Shown in pieces: positions 45,747-55,526 of a stretch of 64,000 nucleotides of DNA (position 1 is its first letter; each line of letters starts with the position of its first letter). Position numbers and translations under genes: made by a program. Under the pieces are notes generated by a model. The model did not search any database, was not told the DNA's origin, and saw only the letters and a list, made by a program, of their open reading frames with translations. The DNA comes from Prochlorococcus sp. AG-355-I04. Lineage in GTDB: Bacteria; Cyanobacteriota; Cyanobacteriia; PCC-6307; Cyanobiaceae. Location: assembly GCA_003280915.1 (NCBI GenBank), contig QCDL01000003.1, positions 113,411 to 177,410 of the forward strand, given 5' to 3'.

Positions 45747-47282
45747 TTATTGAGATTTATTTTTTTCTTTTAATAATTTATAAGCTATTTTTCTATCATC
45801 AAAATTAATAACTTTATCATTGAGAATTTGGTAGTCTTCATGTCCTTTTCCTGCAATTAAAACAATATCTTTTTTATTGGCAAATTTAATAGATTCATTT
45901 ATTGCTTTAAATCTATCAATTTCAATTGTTATTTTTTCTCTTTTTTTTATACCCATCAAAATATCATTTACTATCTTTTGGGGTTCTTCTGATCTTGGAT
46001 TATCTGAAGTTATAAAAAGTTGATCAGACAACTCTTCAGCTATTGATCCCATCAAAGGCCTTTTACTACGATCACGATCTCCGCCACAGCCAAAAACAGT
46101 TATTAGTTTCCCTTCACAAAGTTTTTTAATTGATTGCAAAACTTTTTTTAATCCATCAGGAGTGTGGGCATAATCAACAATTATTGTTGGAAGAGATCTT
46201 GAAACGTCATTATCATCAATTTGTATTTTCTCCATTCTCCCAGGAGCACCAGGGAAAGTTTGTATTAACTTTGATAAATCTTTTAAAGAAAAATTCAGTT
46301 TATACAAAATTGTTATTGCTTGAATCGCATTCATTAAATTAAATTCACCGACAAGTGGAACAAAAAGTTGAATTTTTTCCCTAGGTGTATGAAAAATACA
46401 AGTGGAACCACTTGCAGTAAATTTTTTATCTGATACGAAAAAAAAATCATCATTTTCAAATTCACTTTCAGTAATCTTTGTAGACACTAATGAAGATCTT
46501 TTTTCAAGATCAGACGATAATTTAGATATCCAATGGTCATCATGATTTAATACACAAATCCCATCTTTTTCTTTTAAGTAAGGTGGGAAAAATAATTTTC
46601 TTTTTGTTTGAAAATATGATTCCATATCTGAGTGATAATCAAGATGATCTTGAGTTAAATTAGTAAAAATAGCCGCCTCAAATTCGCATCCTGATATCCT
46701 CTTTTGAGCAATAGAATGAGAACTTACTTCTAATATCGCGAATTCAGATTCTGCCTCAACAGCAGCATTTAATTTCTTTTGAAGTTTATCAGCGAAATCA
46801 GTTGTATGAGAAGCAACTTCTGAAAAGCCAGACCATCTATTAAACAAGGTCCCAAATAATGCAGTCTTTTTCCCTAATTTTTTTAAAAGGTATTCTAATA
46901 AGAAAGTAATTGTCGTTTTTCCATTTGTACCCGTAACACCAATAAGTTTAAGTTTTCTTGAAGGCCTATTCCAAAACTCAGCGACTATTTGACCAAAAAT
47001 ATAATCTAAATTATCATCTATAACCAAAATCCTTTCTCGATCAATAGATCCAATTTTCTCTTTTGCAGCAGACCCAATAATGGCAGCCTCTGCACCATTT
47101 TCAATTGCCTCAATACAATATTTTCCTCCATCAACATTTAAACCAGGCATACCTAAAAATAAAGTTCCTTTTTGTACTTCTTTAGAGTTAAAAGAAATAT
47201 TATTTATTTCATGATCGATTAAATCTAATGAAGGAATAATTCCTACCAAATCTAAAAGTTTATATAATTTTATAGATCTCAT
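45747..47282 (-). CDS. murE: UDP-MurNAc-L-Ala-D-Glu:meso-DAP ligase
   Basis: 511 residues. MurE adds meso-diaminopimelate to the peptidoglycan precursor in the cytoplasm. The ATP loop GVTGTNGKTTITFLLEYLL is near residue 113, and the DAP-specific motif SDNPRSEEP near 420 decides for meso-DAP over lysine. The central domain shows EVSSHSIAQKRI and FTNLTQDHLDYHSDM, with a lysine position (TKRKLFFPPY) that is normally carbamylated. It is 8 bases downstream of the glutaredoxin-like gene, same direction. Confidence 0.96.
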   Translation of the reverse strand: MRSIKLYKLLDLVGIIPSLDLIDHEINNISFNSKEVQKGTLFLGMPGLNVDGGKYCIEAIENGAEAAIIGSAAKEKIGSIDRERILVIDDNLDYIFGQIVAEFWNRPSRKLKLIGVTGTNGKTTITFLLEYLLKKLGKKTALFGTLFNRWSGFSEVASHTTDFADKLQKKLNAAVEAESEFAILEVSSHSIAQKRISGCEFEAAIFTNLTQDHLDYHSDMESYFQTKRKLFFPPYLKEKDGICVLNHDDHWISKLSSDLEKRSSLVSTKITESEFENDDFFFVSDKKFTASGSTCIFHTPREKIQLFVPLVGEFNLMNAIQAITILYKLNFSLKDLSKLIQTFPGAPGRMEKIQIDDNDVSRSLPTIIVDYAHTPDGLKKVLQSIKKLCEGKLITVFGCGGDRDRSKRPLMGSIAEELSDQLFITSDNPRSEEPQKIVNDILMGIKKREKITIEIDRFKAINESIKFANKKDIVLIAGKGHEDYQILNDKVINFDDRKIAYKLLKEKNKSQ

Positions 47283-47290
47283 GTGAAAAA

Positions 47291-47593
47291 TTATTTCTCC
47301 AGAATGGTACTAATATTTTTTTGAAACCAATTCTTTAATTGATGATCTTTTAATCTTGGAGAAATGCGTGGCAATTCTATGATCTCCTCGGACCTAATTC
47401 TTTCAACAGCAATAACAGGTACTTCATAATCATATTTTTTATATTTATCTTTATATAAATCAACCCTATCAATATCAATTTCTTTAAGCTCCTCTAGATT
47501 AGGGAATAACTCATTAAGATTTATTTTTGCCAGTTTGTTTTTTAATGAATCACAAAGGCAACATCCCTGCCTAACAAAAATAAATATTTTCAT
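47291..47593 (-). CDS. Glutaredoxin-like protein (DUF836)
   Basis: 100 residues with a thioredoxin-like fold. The N-terminus IFVRQGCCLCDSLKNKLAKI has the CxxC (Cys11 and Cys14 with an extra Cys at 12, reading GCCLC). The Pro of the fold is in YEVPVIAV. This small DUF836/NrdH-like group probably reduces disulfides, partner unknown. It lies between yidD and murE (4 and 8 bases), so it shares their transcript. Confidence 0.88.
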   Translation of the reverse strand: MKIFIFVRQGCCLCDSLKNKLAKINLNELFPNLEELKEIDIDRVDLYKDKYKKYDYEVPVIAVERIRSEEIIELPRISPRLKDHQLKNWFQKNISTILEK

Positions 47594-47597
47594 TCAT

Positions 47598-47834
47598 TTA
47601 GTCAGGCACAGGGTCACATCCACAGGGAGTTAAAGGATGACATCTGCTTAATCTTTTTAAAGTTAACCACCCTCCCTTCCAAGGACCATGTCTAGTAATT
47701 GCCTCATATCCATAAGAGCTGCAACTTGGAATAAATCTGCATCTTGGTCCAAAAAAAGGAGAAAACCACTTTTGATAAAACGAAATCATAAAAAGAAGTA
47801 TAGAAGTAATTGATTTATTAATAGTTTTGAACAC
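47598..47834 (-). CDS. yidD: Membrane protein insertion efficiency factor
   Basis: 78 residues. The YidD signature is complete: [24 protein letters not shown] near the middle, then [24 protein letters not shown] and CGCDP at the end. One amphipathic helix at the N-terminus attaches it to the membrane, where it helps YidC insert proteins. It starts 95 bases from divergent rpsD and is followed by the glutaredoxin-like gene and murE. Confidence 0.96.
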   Translation of the reverse strand: MFKTINKSITSILLFMISFYQKWFSPFFGPRCRFIPSCSSYGYEAITRHGPWKGGWLTLKRLSRCHPLTPCGCDPVPD

Positions 47835-47929
47835 TTTAATGATGTAAAATAATATTTCAAGTAGTAATTAGTTTAATTGAATTTAATCAATTATCCAATT
47901 TATTGCAATTTTCTATTTAATTTAAAATT

Positions 47930-48538
47930 ATGTCAAGATACCGCGGCCCCAGATTAAGGGTTACGCGTCGCTTGGGAGAACTACCAGGTCTCACCAGGAA
48001 AGCTTCAAAGAAGTCTAATCCTCCAGGTCAGCACGGCCAAGCCCGTCGCAAGCGATCAGAATATGCAATTCGTCTAGAAGAAAAGCAGAAACTTAGGTTT
48101 AATTATGGAGTTTCTGAAAAACAACTAGTACGTTATGTGAAAAAAGCTAGAGCTCAAGAAGGATCTACAGGTACTAACCTACTAAGACTTTTAGAAAACA
48201 GACTTGATAATGTTTGTTTTAGATTGGGTTTTGGAGGCACCATTCCAGGCTCAAGACAATTAGTAAATCATGGCCATGTAACCGTTAATGGAAAGGTTCT
48301 TGATATTGCTGGTTATCAATGCAAATCAGGCGATGTAATCGGAATTAAAGAAAACAAAGCAAGCAAAAAACTTGTAGAAGGTAATATAGAATTCCCTGGC
48401 TTAGCAAATGTCCCACCTCATCTTGATTTAGACAAGCCGAAATTAACGGGAAAAATAAATGGGAAATGCGATAGAGAGTGGGTGGCTCTTGAAATAAACG
48501 AACTACTAGTTGTTGAATATTATTCAAGAAAAGTTTAA
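47930..48538 (+). CDS. rpsD: 30S ribosomal protein S4
   Basis: 202 residues. The N-terminal [21 protein letters not shown] is the usual cyanobacterial/chloroplast type without zinc cysteines. The S4 RNA-binding domain follows at about 92-155 ([38 protein letters not shown]). S4 starts assembly of the 30S body by binding 16S rRNA. It is followed by a hairpin terminator. Confidence 0.97.
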   Translation: MSRYRGPRLRVTRRLGELPGLTRKASKKSNPPGQHGQARRKRSEYAIRLEEKQKLRFNYGVSEKQLVRYVKKARAQEGSTGTNLLRLLENRLDNVCFRLGFGGTIPGSRQLVNHGHVTVNGKVLDIAGYQCKSGDVIGIKENKASKKLVEGNIEFPGLANVPPHLDLDKPKLTGKINGKCDREWVALEINELLVVEYYSRKV

Positions 48539-48558
48539 TACTACTTTTCTTTGGATTA

Positions 48559-48605
48559 TTAAATCTCTCTTTTAAAAAATGAGAGATTTAATTTAATTCT
48601 TATTT
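48559..48605 (+). terminator. Putative terminator after rpsD
   Basis: TTAAATCTCTC (48559-48569) pairs with GAGAGATTTAA (48581-48591) with an 11-base loop, and a T-rich tract (TTTAATTCTTATTTTT) follows. The stem is perfect over 11 bp, though A/T-rich at its base. Confidence 0.7.
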
Positions 48606-48615
48606 TTAAAAAATA

Positions 48616-49779
48616 ATGGGAAATAAGGAAAATAATATAAAAAAGCCAGGTTTTAAGACCTTATCTATTCACCATGGGGAAACATTTGCTGAAGAAACTG
48701 GATGCGTTATGCCTCCTATTTTTTCTACATCTACTTTCAAACATGGAAATAAAGATAATTTCGACTACACCAGATCAGGCAATCCCAACTTTAGAATTCT
48801 AGAAAACATCCTTAAATCAATAGAAGATTCTAAATACTGTACAGTTTTTGGATCTGGAATTAGCGCGGTAACTGCTATTTCATCAACACTGAAATCAGGT
48901 GACAAGATACTCTGCGAGTCAAATCTCTATGGTTGTACAGTGAGGATGTTCGAAAAAGTTTTCAAGAAATTTGGACTAGAAGTTTTATACACAGACTTTA
49001 CAAACGAAAATAATGTCAAAAAGATTTCAACCTTCGAGCCAACCTTGATATGGCTAGAAAGTCCAACTAATCCACTTTTGAAGGTACTCGATATTAAGGC
49101 GATTTGTGATGAAGCGAATAAACTCGAAATACCAGTGGTTGTAGACAATACCTTCTCTACTGCACTTATTCAAAAACCATTGGACCTTGGTGCAACACTA
49201 TCGCTTGTAAGCACCACAAAATTCATTAATGGACATAGTGATGCACTTGGCGGAGCAGTACTTACAAATAATGAGGAATGGAATAGTAAGATGCTTTTCT
49301 CTCAAAAAGCTCTCGGGCTTCAACCATCTCCTTTTGATAGTTGGCTCATTACGAGAGGAGTAAAAACTCTTCCTTTAAGAATCGAACAACAAACTAAAAG
49401 TGCAGAATTTATTTCTGAAGAATTAGGTAATCATAAAATTATTAGTAAAGTAATTTACCCTTTTAATCAAGAACATCCGCAATTTAATTTAGCAAAATCG
49501 CGAATGAAATCTGGAGGTTCAATGATCACCCTAAAATTAAATTTAAATAAAGAGGATACTTTTAAATTTTGCAAATCTCTCAAATATTTCTCTCTAGCAG
49601 AAAGCCTTGGAGGAGTTGAAAGTTTAATTTGTCACCCTGCAACGATGACTCATGCTTCTGTTGATGACAAAACAAAAAATTTACTAGGGATAGATGATGC
49701 TCTTGTCAGATTATCAATTGGATGTGAAGATACAAACGATTTAATCTCGGACATTTTATTTGCTTTAAATAAATTCTGA
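48616..49779 (+). CDS. metB: Cystathionine gamma-synthase / Cys-Met metabolism PLP enzyme
   Basis: 387 residues of the PLP fold type I Cys/Met metabolism family. The PLP lysine is Lys202 in STTKFINGHSDALGGA; the start STSTFKHGNKDNFDYTRSGNP and the WLESPTNPLLK block are typical. The enzyme joins activated homoserine and cysteine (cystathionine synthase) or sulfide (sulfhydrylase), or cleaves cystathionine; sequence alone does not decide. It is followed by a second PLP enzyme after 3 bases and then cysK, a sulfur amino acid cluster. Confidence 0.87.
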   Translation: MGNKENNIKKPGFKTLSIHHGETFAEETGCVMPPIFSTSTFKHGNKDNFDYTRSGNPNFRILENILKSIEDSKYCTVFGSGISAVTAISSTLKSGDKILCESNLYGCTVRMFEKVFKKFGLEVLYTDFTNENNVKKISTFEPTLIWLESPTNPLLKVLDIKAICDEANKLEIPVVVDNTFSTALIQKPLDLGATLSLVSTTKFINGHSDALGGAVLTNNEEWNSKMLFSQKALGLQPSPFDSWLITRGVKTLPLRIEQQTKSAEFISEELGNHKIISKVIYPFNQEHPQFNLAKSRMKSGGSMITLKLNLNKEDTFKFCKSLKYFSLAESLGGVESLICHPATMTHASVDDKTKNLLGIDDALVRLSIGCEDTNDLISDILFALNKF

Positions 49780-49782
49780 AAA

Positions 49783-51252
49783 TTGAGAGATTTACTTAAA
49801 AAACCTATATGGAAAAATTTAGAGTTGGGATATGCAATTCCTGATAGTATTCATGCTGTTTCTGTAGCATTACCAACTTGGAATGATGTAATAAATTACG
49901 AGGAAAAAGATCAAGAATGTATGAATTTATTGAAGTCCATTTACCCACGATTCGGGCTTAACCCCATAGTGAAAAGATTATGCGAAAAAGTAAAAAAACA
50001 AAATTACTACAACAATAAAAGTATCTGGCCATATCCGAATGAAAGAATAGCTTTTAAAGCTAAAAAATACATTGATAGAAATACTTCTGAACAATTCTCG
50101 TTAATAGAAAAAAGAAATAATTTAGCTTTCTTAATAACTGAAAAAGAAGGAAGTATTTATGCAAAATATTTTTGGCAACATACTGGTCTTGGTCTATCTT
50201 CAAGAGCTGCCGCTATAGAACTAGGTCTTGAAGATTGCCCTCCAAAATCTTACGTAAATGAATGTTCTCAAAGAATTAAAATTAGAATTTCTAAATCTAC
50301 AAAAATTGACTCTAATGATATTCACTTAACTTCATCTGGAATGTCTGCATTGCATACATCATTAGAAATCATATATAAATTATTTCCAGCTAAACCAACA
50401 CTCCAAGTTGGTTTTCCATATGTAGATGTACTTAAATTACCAATGAAAATCTTTCACGGAGCAAAGTTAATTACAGAAGAAAATTGCGAGGATATTGAAT
50501 TAGAAATCAAAAGAATAAATCCATCAGCATTAATTATTGAACTTCCAAGTAATCCAATGCTCAAATGCGTAAACATTAAAAAAATTTCAAAAATTGCAAA
50601 AAAGCTAAATATTCCGTTAATTGTTGACGATACAATTGGTTCGAATTTAAATATAAATTCCATAGAACATGCAGATATAGTTTTTACTTCACTTACAAAA
50701 ATTTTTTCAGGTAGTGGTGATATTCTTGCCGGATCATTAATACTAAATCCAAAAAGCAAATGGATTGATCAGTTTAGAAATGCATTAAACGAGATTAATA
50801 TTCCAATACTTTCGGATGGAGATATAGTTTATCTAGAGAAAGTTAGTAGAGATGTAAATCAAAGAGTTTTTGAACAAAATAAAGCATGTTTAGAATTAAA
50901 AAAAAGATTAGAGACTCATAGTGAGATTAAGAATATTTTCCATCCTGAAAATTGTCCAAATTTTAATTCTTTACTTACTTCTGATGGAGGATACGGCTGC
51001 TTATTATCATTTGAATTAAATGGAGGATTGAAAAAAGCCAAGAAATTTTATGATTCTCTACAAGTATCTAAAGGACCTAGTTTAGGTACGAAATTTACTC
51101 TAGTTTGTCCTTATGTTTTACTAGCTCATTATGACGAGTTGGATTGGGCTGAAAGTTTTGGTATACCCTCGCACCTTATTAGAGTATCAGTTGGATTAGA
51201 AGACCAAGATCAATTATGGAAAAGCTTTTCTGAAGCACTAAATAATTTCTAA
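49783..51252 (+). CDS. Cystathionine gamma-synthase-like PLP enzyme with long N-terminal extension
   Basis: 489 residues, about 100 more than the classic family. The first 150 residues form an extra domain (SIHAVSVALPTWNDVINYEE, YPRFGLNPIVKRL, ITEKEGSIYAKYFWQHTGLGLSSR). The PLP domain follows: HLTSSGMSALHTSLEII, ELPSNPMLKC, VDDTIGSNLN and Lys306 in SLTKIFSGSGDILAG. The length and the YPRF motif remind me of the fungal-type cystathionine gamma-synthase. It starts with TTG, 3 bases after metB. Which of the two enzymes makes cystathionine is not clear. Confidence 0.78.
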   Translation: MRDLLKKPIWKNLELGYAIPDSIHAVSVALPTWNDVINYEEKDQECMNLLKSIYPRFGLNPIVKRLCEKVKKQNYYNNKSIWPYPNERIAFKAKKYIDRNTSEQFSLIEKRNNLAFLITEKEGSIYAKYFWQHTGLGLSSRAAAIELGLEDCPPKSYVNECSQRIKIRISKSTKIDSNDIHLTSSGMSALHTSLEIIYKLFPAKPTLQVGFPYVDVLKLPMKIFHGAKLITEENCEDIELEIKRINPSALIIELPSNPMLKCVNIKKISKIAKKLNIPLIVDDTIGSNLNINSIEHADIVFTSLTKIFSGSGDILAGSLILNPKSKWIDQFRNALNEINIPILSDGDIVYLEKVSRDVNQRVFEQNKACLELKKRLETHSEIKNIFHPENCPNFNSLLTSDGGYGCLLSFELNGGLKKAKKFYDSLQVSKGPSLGTKFTLVCPYVLLAHYDELDWAESFGIPSHLIRVSVGLEDQDQLWKSFSEALNNF

Positions 51253-51337
51253 ATTCCTAGTATTTACCGTATAGAAACTTATATACTCTTTTTCTGAATA
51301 ATAGTTAGTATTAATATATATTTTCCCAATATAATAA

Positions 51338-52324
51338 ATGGCAAAAATTTATGAGGACAACAGTTTTGCTATTGGAAACACTCCATTAGTAAAATTAAAA
51401 TCAGTTACTAAAAACGCGAAAGCTACAGTACTTGCAAAAATTGAAGGTAGAAACCCCGCTTATAGTGTCAAATGTAGGATTGGCGCAAACATGATTTGGG
51501 ATGCAGAGAAAAGTGGGAAACTTACAAAAGACAAAACTATTGTTGAGCCAACTTCTGGAAATACAGGAATTGCTCTAGCTTTTACTGCTTCAGCAAGAGG
51601 TTATAAACTGATCCTTACAATGCCAGAATCCATGTCAATTGAACGAAGAAGGGTTATGGCAGTGTTGGGTGCTGAAATTGTTTTAACAGAGGCATCTAAA
51701 GGTATGCCTGGAGCAATAGCTAAGGCTAAAGAAATTGCAGAAAGTAATCCTTCTCAATATTTCATGCCAGGTCAATTTGATAACCCAGCCAACCCTGAAA
51801 TTCATTTCAAAACTACTGGACCAGAAATCTGGGATGATTGTGATGGCGAAATTGATGTCCTAGTTGCAGGGGTTGGAACTGGCGGCACAATTACAGGAGT
51901 TTCAAGATACATTAAGCAAGAGAAGGGCAAGAATATCACTTCTGTAGCTGTTGAACCATCACATAGTCCTGTTATTACACAGACAATGAATGGAGAAGAG
52001 GTTAAATCCGGACCACATAAAATCCAAGGAATTGGAGCAGGATTTATTCCTAAGAACCTTGACTTATCAATTGTTGACAAGGTTGAACAAGTAACAAATG
52101 ACGAATCAATAGAGATGGCTCTTAGATTAGCCAAAGAGGAAGGTCTATTAGTAGGAATATCTTGTGGAGCCGCTGCTGCAGCTGCGGTTAGATTAGCTGA
52201 ACAAGATGAATATGCTGGAAAGACAATTGTAGTTGTTCTACCTGATTTAGCAGAGAGGTATTTATCATCAATTATGTTTACTGAAGTTCCAAGCGGAATC
52301 ATTCAAGAACCAGTCAAAGCCTAA
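51338..52324 (+). CDS. cysK: Cysteine synthase (O-acetylserine sulfhydrylase)
   Basis: 328 residues, PLP fold type II. The PLP lysine sits in [19 protein letters not shown] near residue 45, the acetylserine loop is [13 protein letters not shown], and the phosphate loop is [16 protein letters not shown]. It makes cysteine from O-acetylserine and sulfide. The gene overlaps the stop of convergent queA by four bases. It follows the two cystathionine-type genes after 85 bases and may have its own promoter. Confidence 0.96.
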   Translation: MAKIYEDNSFAIGNTPLVKLKSVTKNAKATVLAKIEGRNPAYSVKCRIGANMIWDAEKSGKLTKDKTIVEPTSGNTGIALAFTASARGYKLILTMPESMSIERRRVMAVLGAEIVLTEASKGMPGAIAKAKEIAESNPSQYFMPGQFDNPANPEIHFKTTGPEIWDDCDGEIDVLVAGVGTGGTITGVSRYIKQEKGKNITSVAVEPSHSPVITQTMNGEEVKSGPHKIQGIGAGFIPKNLDLSIVDKVEQVTNDESIEMALRLAKEEGLLVGISCGAAAAAAVRLAEQDEYAGKTIVVVLPDLAERYLSSIMFTEVPSGIIQEPVKA

Positions 52325-53451
52325 ATCAATTTTTTCTCCAGTAATGAATCTGGTGAAATATACATCGCATCGCCATAAGAGAAGAATCTAAATTTTTCTT
52401 TTATGGCTTTTTTATATAGATCTAATAATCTTTCTCTACCAATCATTGCACTAACTAAAAGTAATAATGAACTTTTAGGGAGATGAAAATTAGTTAATAA
52501 TCCATCAACTACCTTAAATTTATAACCTGGCTTAATTACTAAATCTACGTATTTAGCTATGGGAATAAAGTCATTAATTTCGTGAGAATAACAACTTTCA
52601 AGAGCTCTTACGCTAGTTGTACCAATAGCAATTATTTTTCTATCTGTTTTCTTTATTCTTTTTATTTCCTCCACTACTTCCTTGTTAACACTTACCCATT
52701 CTTTGTGAAGTTTTAAGTTACTTAAATCTTCTTGATCAATAGGTTTGAATGTTCCATAACCCACGTGCAAAGTTATCGGTAAGATTATTACGCCTTTTTT
52801 TTTTAGATTGGAAATAAGACTTTTGCTTAAGTGTAAACCAGCTGTTGGTGCAGCAACTGCCCCCGGATTTGTTGCATACTCAGTTTGATAACTTTTCTCA
52901 TGAAAAGATTCTTCTTCGGAATTTTTTATATAAGGAGGAAGAGGGATTTCCCCGTATTTATCAAGAAGTTCATTCATTGAATTAAGACAAGTTATATTTT
53001 CCGGAAATTTAATAAATCTCCCTCCAGTTTCTTCATCAACTCCATCAACAATCAAATTAATATCTTGTGCTAATGGAGATTTTAATTTTAATTTTCTATT
53101 TATTTTTAACTTTTTTGCTGGCTTTGCCAAACATAACCAAACACATTCATGGGATCTTTCTAAGACTAATAATTCTACTAATGTCTTATTTTCTAATTCA
53201 ACCTTTAACCTAGCTTTCATAACTTTAGTATTATTTACAATTACAAGATCCCCTTCTCTAAATTCATCTAAAAGATTCTTGGTAAATTTATTAGTTAAAC
53301 AGTCTTCTTCTAAAAAACTATTTCTAACTATCATCAATCTTGATTCATGCCTAATTGCAGAAGGTTTACTAGCAATTAATGAAGGATCAAGGAAATAATC
53401 ATAAGCTTCAAGCTTATAATCTCTTTCTTCATTATTAATTTGAGAAATCAA
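52321..53451 (-). CDS. queA: S-adenosylmethionine:tRNA ribosyltransferase-isomerase
   Basis: 376 residues. QueA moves the ribose of SAM onto preQ1 in tRNA to give epoxyqueuosine. Family blocks are [24 protein letters not shown] at the start, [16 protein letters not shown] and [10 protein letters not shown], and [27 protein letters not shown] near the end. The start ATG at 53451 is 6 bases downstream of pdhC's stop, so it is probably co-transcribed with pdhC. Confidence 0.96.
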   Translation of the reverse strand: MISQINNEERDYKLEAYDYFLDPSLIASKPSAIRHESRLMIVRNSFLEEDCLTNKFTKNLLDEFREGDLVIVNNTKVMKARLKVELENKTLVELLVLERSHECVWLCLAKPAKKLKINRKLKLKSPLAQDINLIVDGVDEETGGRFIKFPENITCLNSMNELLDKYGEIPLPPYIKNSEEESFHEKSYQTEYATNPGAVAAPTAGLHLSKSLISNLKKKGVIILPITLHVGYGTFKPIDQEDLSNLKLHKEWVSVNKEVVEEIKRIKKTDRKIIAIGTTSVRALESCYSHEINDFIPIAKYVDLVIKPGYKFKVVDGLLTNFHLPKSSLLLLVSAMIGRERLLDLYKKAIKEKFRFFSYGDAMYISPDSLLEKKLI

Positions 53452-53457
53452 TTAAAT

Positions 53458-54825
53458 TTAGGAGACAAGAGTCTCTGGCTCATCTTCAATTAGGGAAGCC
53501 AAGTCTTTTAAGAATGAAGCTCCATCAGCTCCGTAGATCACTCTATGATCAGCTGTTAGATTTACTTGCATTATTTTTTTAACAGATATTGAACCATCAC
53601 TATTAGCAACAACGGTTGGTTTCGATGATGCTATGGCTAAAATAGCACCGGTACCTGGAGGAAGAATTGCGTCAAATCTATCAACGCCAAACATCCCAAG
53701 GTTAGATAAAGTGAAGGTTCCTGTTGAGTATTCATCAGGTTCTAATTGTTTTGATCTTGATCTTTTTACGAGATCTTTCCATTCCCTAGACAATTCAAAT
53801 AAATCAGTATTGCATGGTTCTTTTAAAACTGGAGTTATTAGTCCACCATCTTCCATCGCAACAGCAACAGCAATATTTATATTTTCTGGATAAGAAATTC
53901 CATTTTCTGAAAAACTTGAGTTAACTTGAGGATGTTTCTTTAGTATCTTTGCAACTGCCTTTACTAGTAAAGCAGTCATAGTAACTCCGTTCTGTTTTAC
54001 TTTTTTGTAGAAATTATCTAATTTATCTGTGTTAATGGAATAACCCACCCTAAAACATGGCACATCTAAACTAGATTCCATATTTTTATTTACCGCTTTT
54101 TGAAGAGTATTAAATTGAACTGTTTCTCCGGGATTACCAAAACTATTTCCTGAAGTTTCTGGTTTACTTTCAACTCCCAAATTTGCACCAGGTACACTTG
54201 CAGGAGAACCACCTTCACCTATCCATGGTATAGAGACTGGTTGGCCATTAGCTTTTAAAATATCATCGGCTTGAATCCTTCCGTGAGGTCCGGATCCATG
54301 AACCTTTGCTAAATCAACACCCATTTGAGAGGCAAGTTTTTTAGCTCTTGGAGATGCAATCACCCTCGAAGAAACATTACTCGTAGCTGCATTTATTTGA
54401 TCGCTGCTGAAAGATGGGGCTGCCTTTTCACTCATTAATACAACTTCTTTTTCTTTTTTTTCAACAATTTCACTTTGAACTTCAGGTTTTTCTTCCGTTT
54501 TATTGCTTACCAATTCAAGTTGATCCGAACTAGAAACTTCGGGTTGTTTTCCTTTATTTTGTTCTTGAACAGAAGCTATCTCATCCTCATTTTCTACAAT
54601 AAGACCGATAGTCTCTCCCACTGGTGCAGTGCTGCCAGCGGGCATTAAAACAGCTGCAAGATATCCATCTTGAAAAGATTCAACATCCATATCTGCCTTG
54701 TCAGATTCAACAACCAAGACAGATTCACCTCTTTCAACTTTATCTCCTGGATTTTTCAACCATTCCACAATCTTGCCCTCTGTCATAGTAGAACTCAAGG
54801 CAGGCATGAATATTTCGTGAGACAT
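53458..54825 (-). CDS. pdhC: Pyruvate dehydrogenase E2 (dihydrolipoamide acetyltransferase)
   Basis: 455 residues. One N-terminal lipoyl domain has the lipoylated lysine in VVESDKADMDVES near residue 44; a Glu/Lys/Pro-rich linker follows; the E3/E1-binding domain (ASPRAKKLASQMGVDLAKVHGSGPHGRI) is at about 160-190; the catalytic domain has the active His in LTADHRVIYGADGASFL. The complex makes acetyl-CoA for lipid synthesis. The lipoyl group comes from LipB, encoded four genes upstream in the same direction. A candidate promoter lies about 90 bases upstream. Confidence 0.96.
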   Translation of the reverse strand: MSHEIFMPALSSTMTEGKIVEWLKNPGDKVERGESVLVVESDKADMDVESFQDGYLAAVLMPAGSTAPVGETIGLIVENEDEIASVQEQNKGKQPEVSSSDQLELVSNKTEEKPEVQSEIVEKKEKEVVLMSEKAAPSFSSDQINAATSNVSSRVIASPRAKKLASQMGVDLAKVHGSGPHGRIQADDILKANGQPVSIPWIGEGGSPASVPGANLGVESKPETSGNSFGNPGETVQFNTLQKAVNKNMESSLDVPCFRVGYSINTDKLDNFYKKVKQNGVTMTALLVKAVAKILKKHPQVNSSFSENGISYPENINIAVAVAMEDGGLITPVLKEPCNTDLFELSREWKDLVKRSRSKQLEPDEYSTGTFTLSNLGMFGVDRFDAILPPGTGAILAIASSKPTVVANSDGSISVKKIMQVNLTADHRVIYGADGASFLKDLASLIEDEPETLVS

Positions 54826-54914
54826 AAGAAAATTGTTATTGCATAAGTTTCAAGGGATTTCTACCAAACTTCCTAAAGTTTTTATAGTTAAGAACCCTTT
54901 AAACTCTTGTTTTA

Positions 54915-54944
54915 ATTATACGAAATCATGTTCACAGTGGGAAC
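54915..54944 (-). promoter_or_regulatory. Candidate pdhC promoter with operator-like palindrome
   Basis: On the minus strand a TATAAT (plus coordinates 54915-54920) lies 9 bases downstream of GTTCCCACTGTGAAC (54930-54944), a 15-base palindrome with one mismatched pair. The palindrome sits where a repressor would block the -35/-10 spacer. The transcript leader to the pdhC ATG would be about 85 bases. Confidence 0.4.
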
Positions 54945-55044
54945 TCTTAAAACTTAAGAAAGTAATAATTTAGATCGATTAGAATTTAAAAACCTTTCGA
55001 AATTAAGATTTACTTATATTTATCAAAAATACTAAATCTTCTCT

Positions 55045-55488
55045 TTAATTATTATCTATAGATTGAATAACTCCATCCTTAACCGTAATCGATACTTGCA
55101 TTTTTTCAATTAGATTGTCTCCCACAGTGACATCACAGAAACTATCCACTTGCCCTTGATCAACAATTTCGTCCATTTTTAATTCGCGAACTTGACTCTG
55201 TTGTTGAAGAAGATTTCTTTTTTGTTCTTCAATTTCATTTCGTTTTGCTGCGACTTGTTGTTGCACCTGACTAACCTGTTCTTGAACTCTTGGATCTAGG
55301 GGATTAACCGATTGGGATCTAATATTATTTACTATTTGCTGCCCCTCTTGCTCCAGTTGCGATAATTGCTGATCAATGTTTGAGATTGCTTTACTTAATT
55401 CTTTTTCAGCATCTTCCTTCCAAGTTGGTGTAACTACAGCTTTAATAGCTATTGAGCGCTTTATAGATATTGAGTTTTTTGTTTCCAT
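55045..55488 (-). CDS. YlqD-like coiled-coil protein
   Basis: 147 residues. A beta start (SIKRSIAIKAVVTPTWKEDA) is followed by a long coiled coil rich in Gln and Glu (about 27-95, SNIDQQLSQLEQEGQQIVNNI, VQEQVSQVQQQVAAKRNEIEEQKRNLL) and a small beta ending (VDSFCDVTVGDNL, VSITVKDGVIQSID). This order fits the YlqD family of cyanobacteria and Bacillus; function unknown. It lies 38 bases downstream of the acyl-CoA synthetase gene. Confidence 0.82.
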   Translation of the reverse strand: METKNSISIKRSIAIKAVVTPTWKEDAEKELSKAISNIDQQLSQLEQEGQQIVNNIRSQSVNPLDPRVQEQVSQVQQQVAAKRNEIEEQKRNLLQQQSQVRELKMDEIVDQGQVDSFCDVTVGDNLIEKMQVSITVKDGVIQSIDNN

Positions 55489-55526
55489 AAAAAATTAAAT
55501 TGCCTTTTTAATATAGATAGAACAAA

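Noticed and set aside
51802..52302. 166-codon antisense ORF inside cysK
   Set aside because: The cysK frame is full length and conserved, and the antisense product (Ser/Pro/Ala-rich) has no recognisable features.
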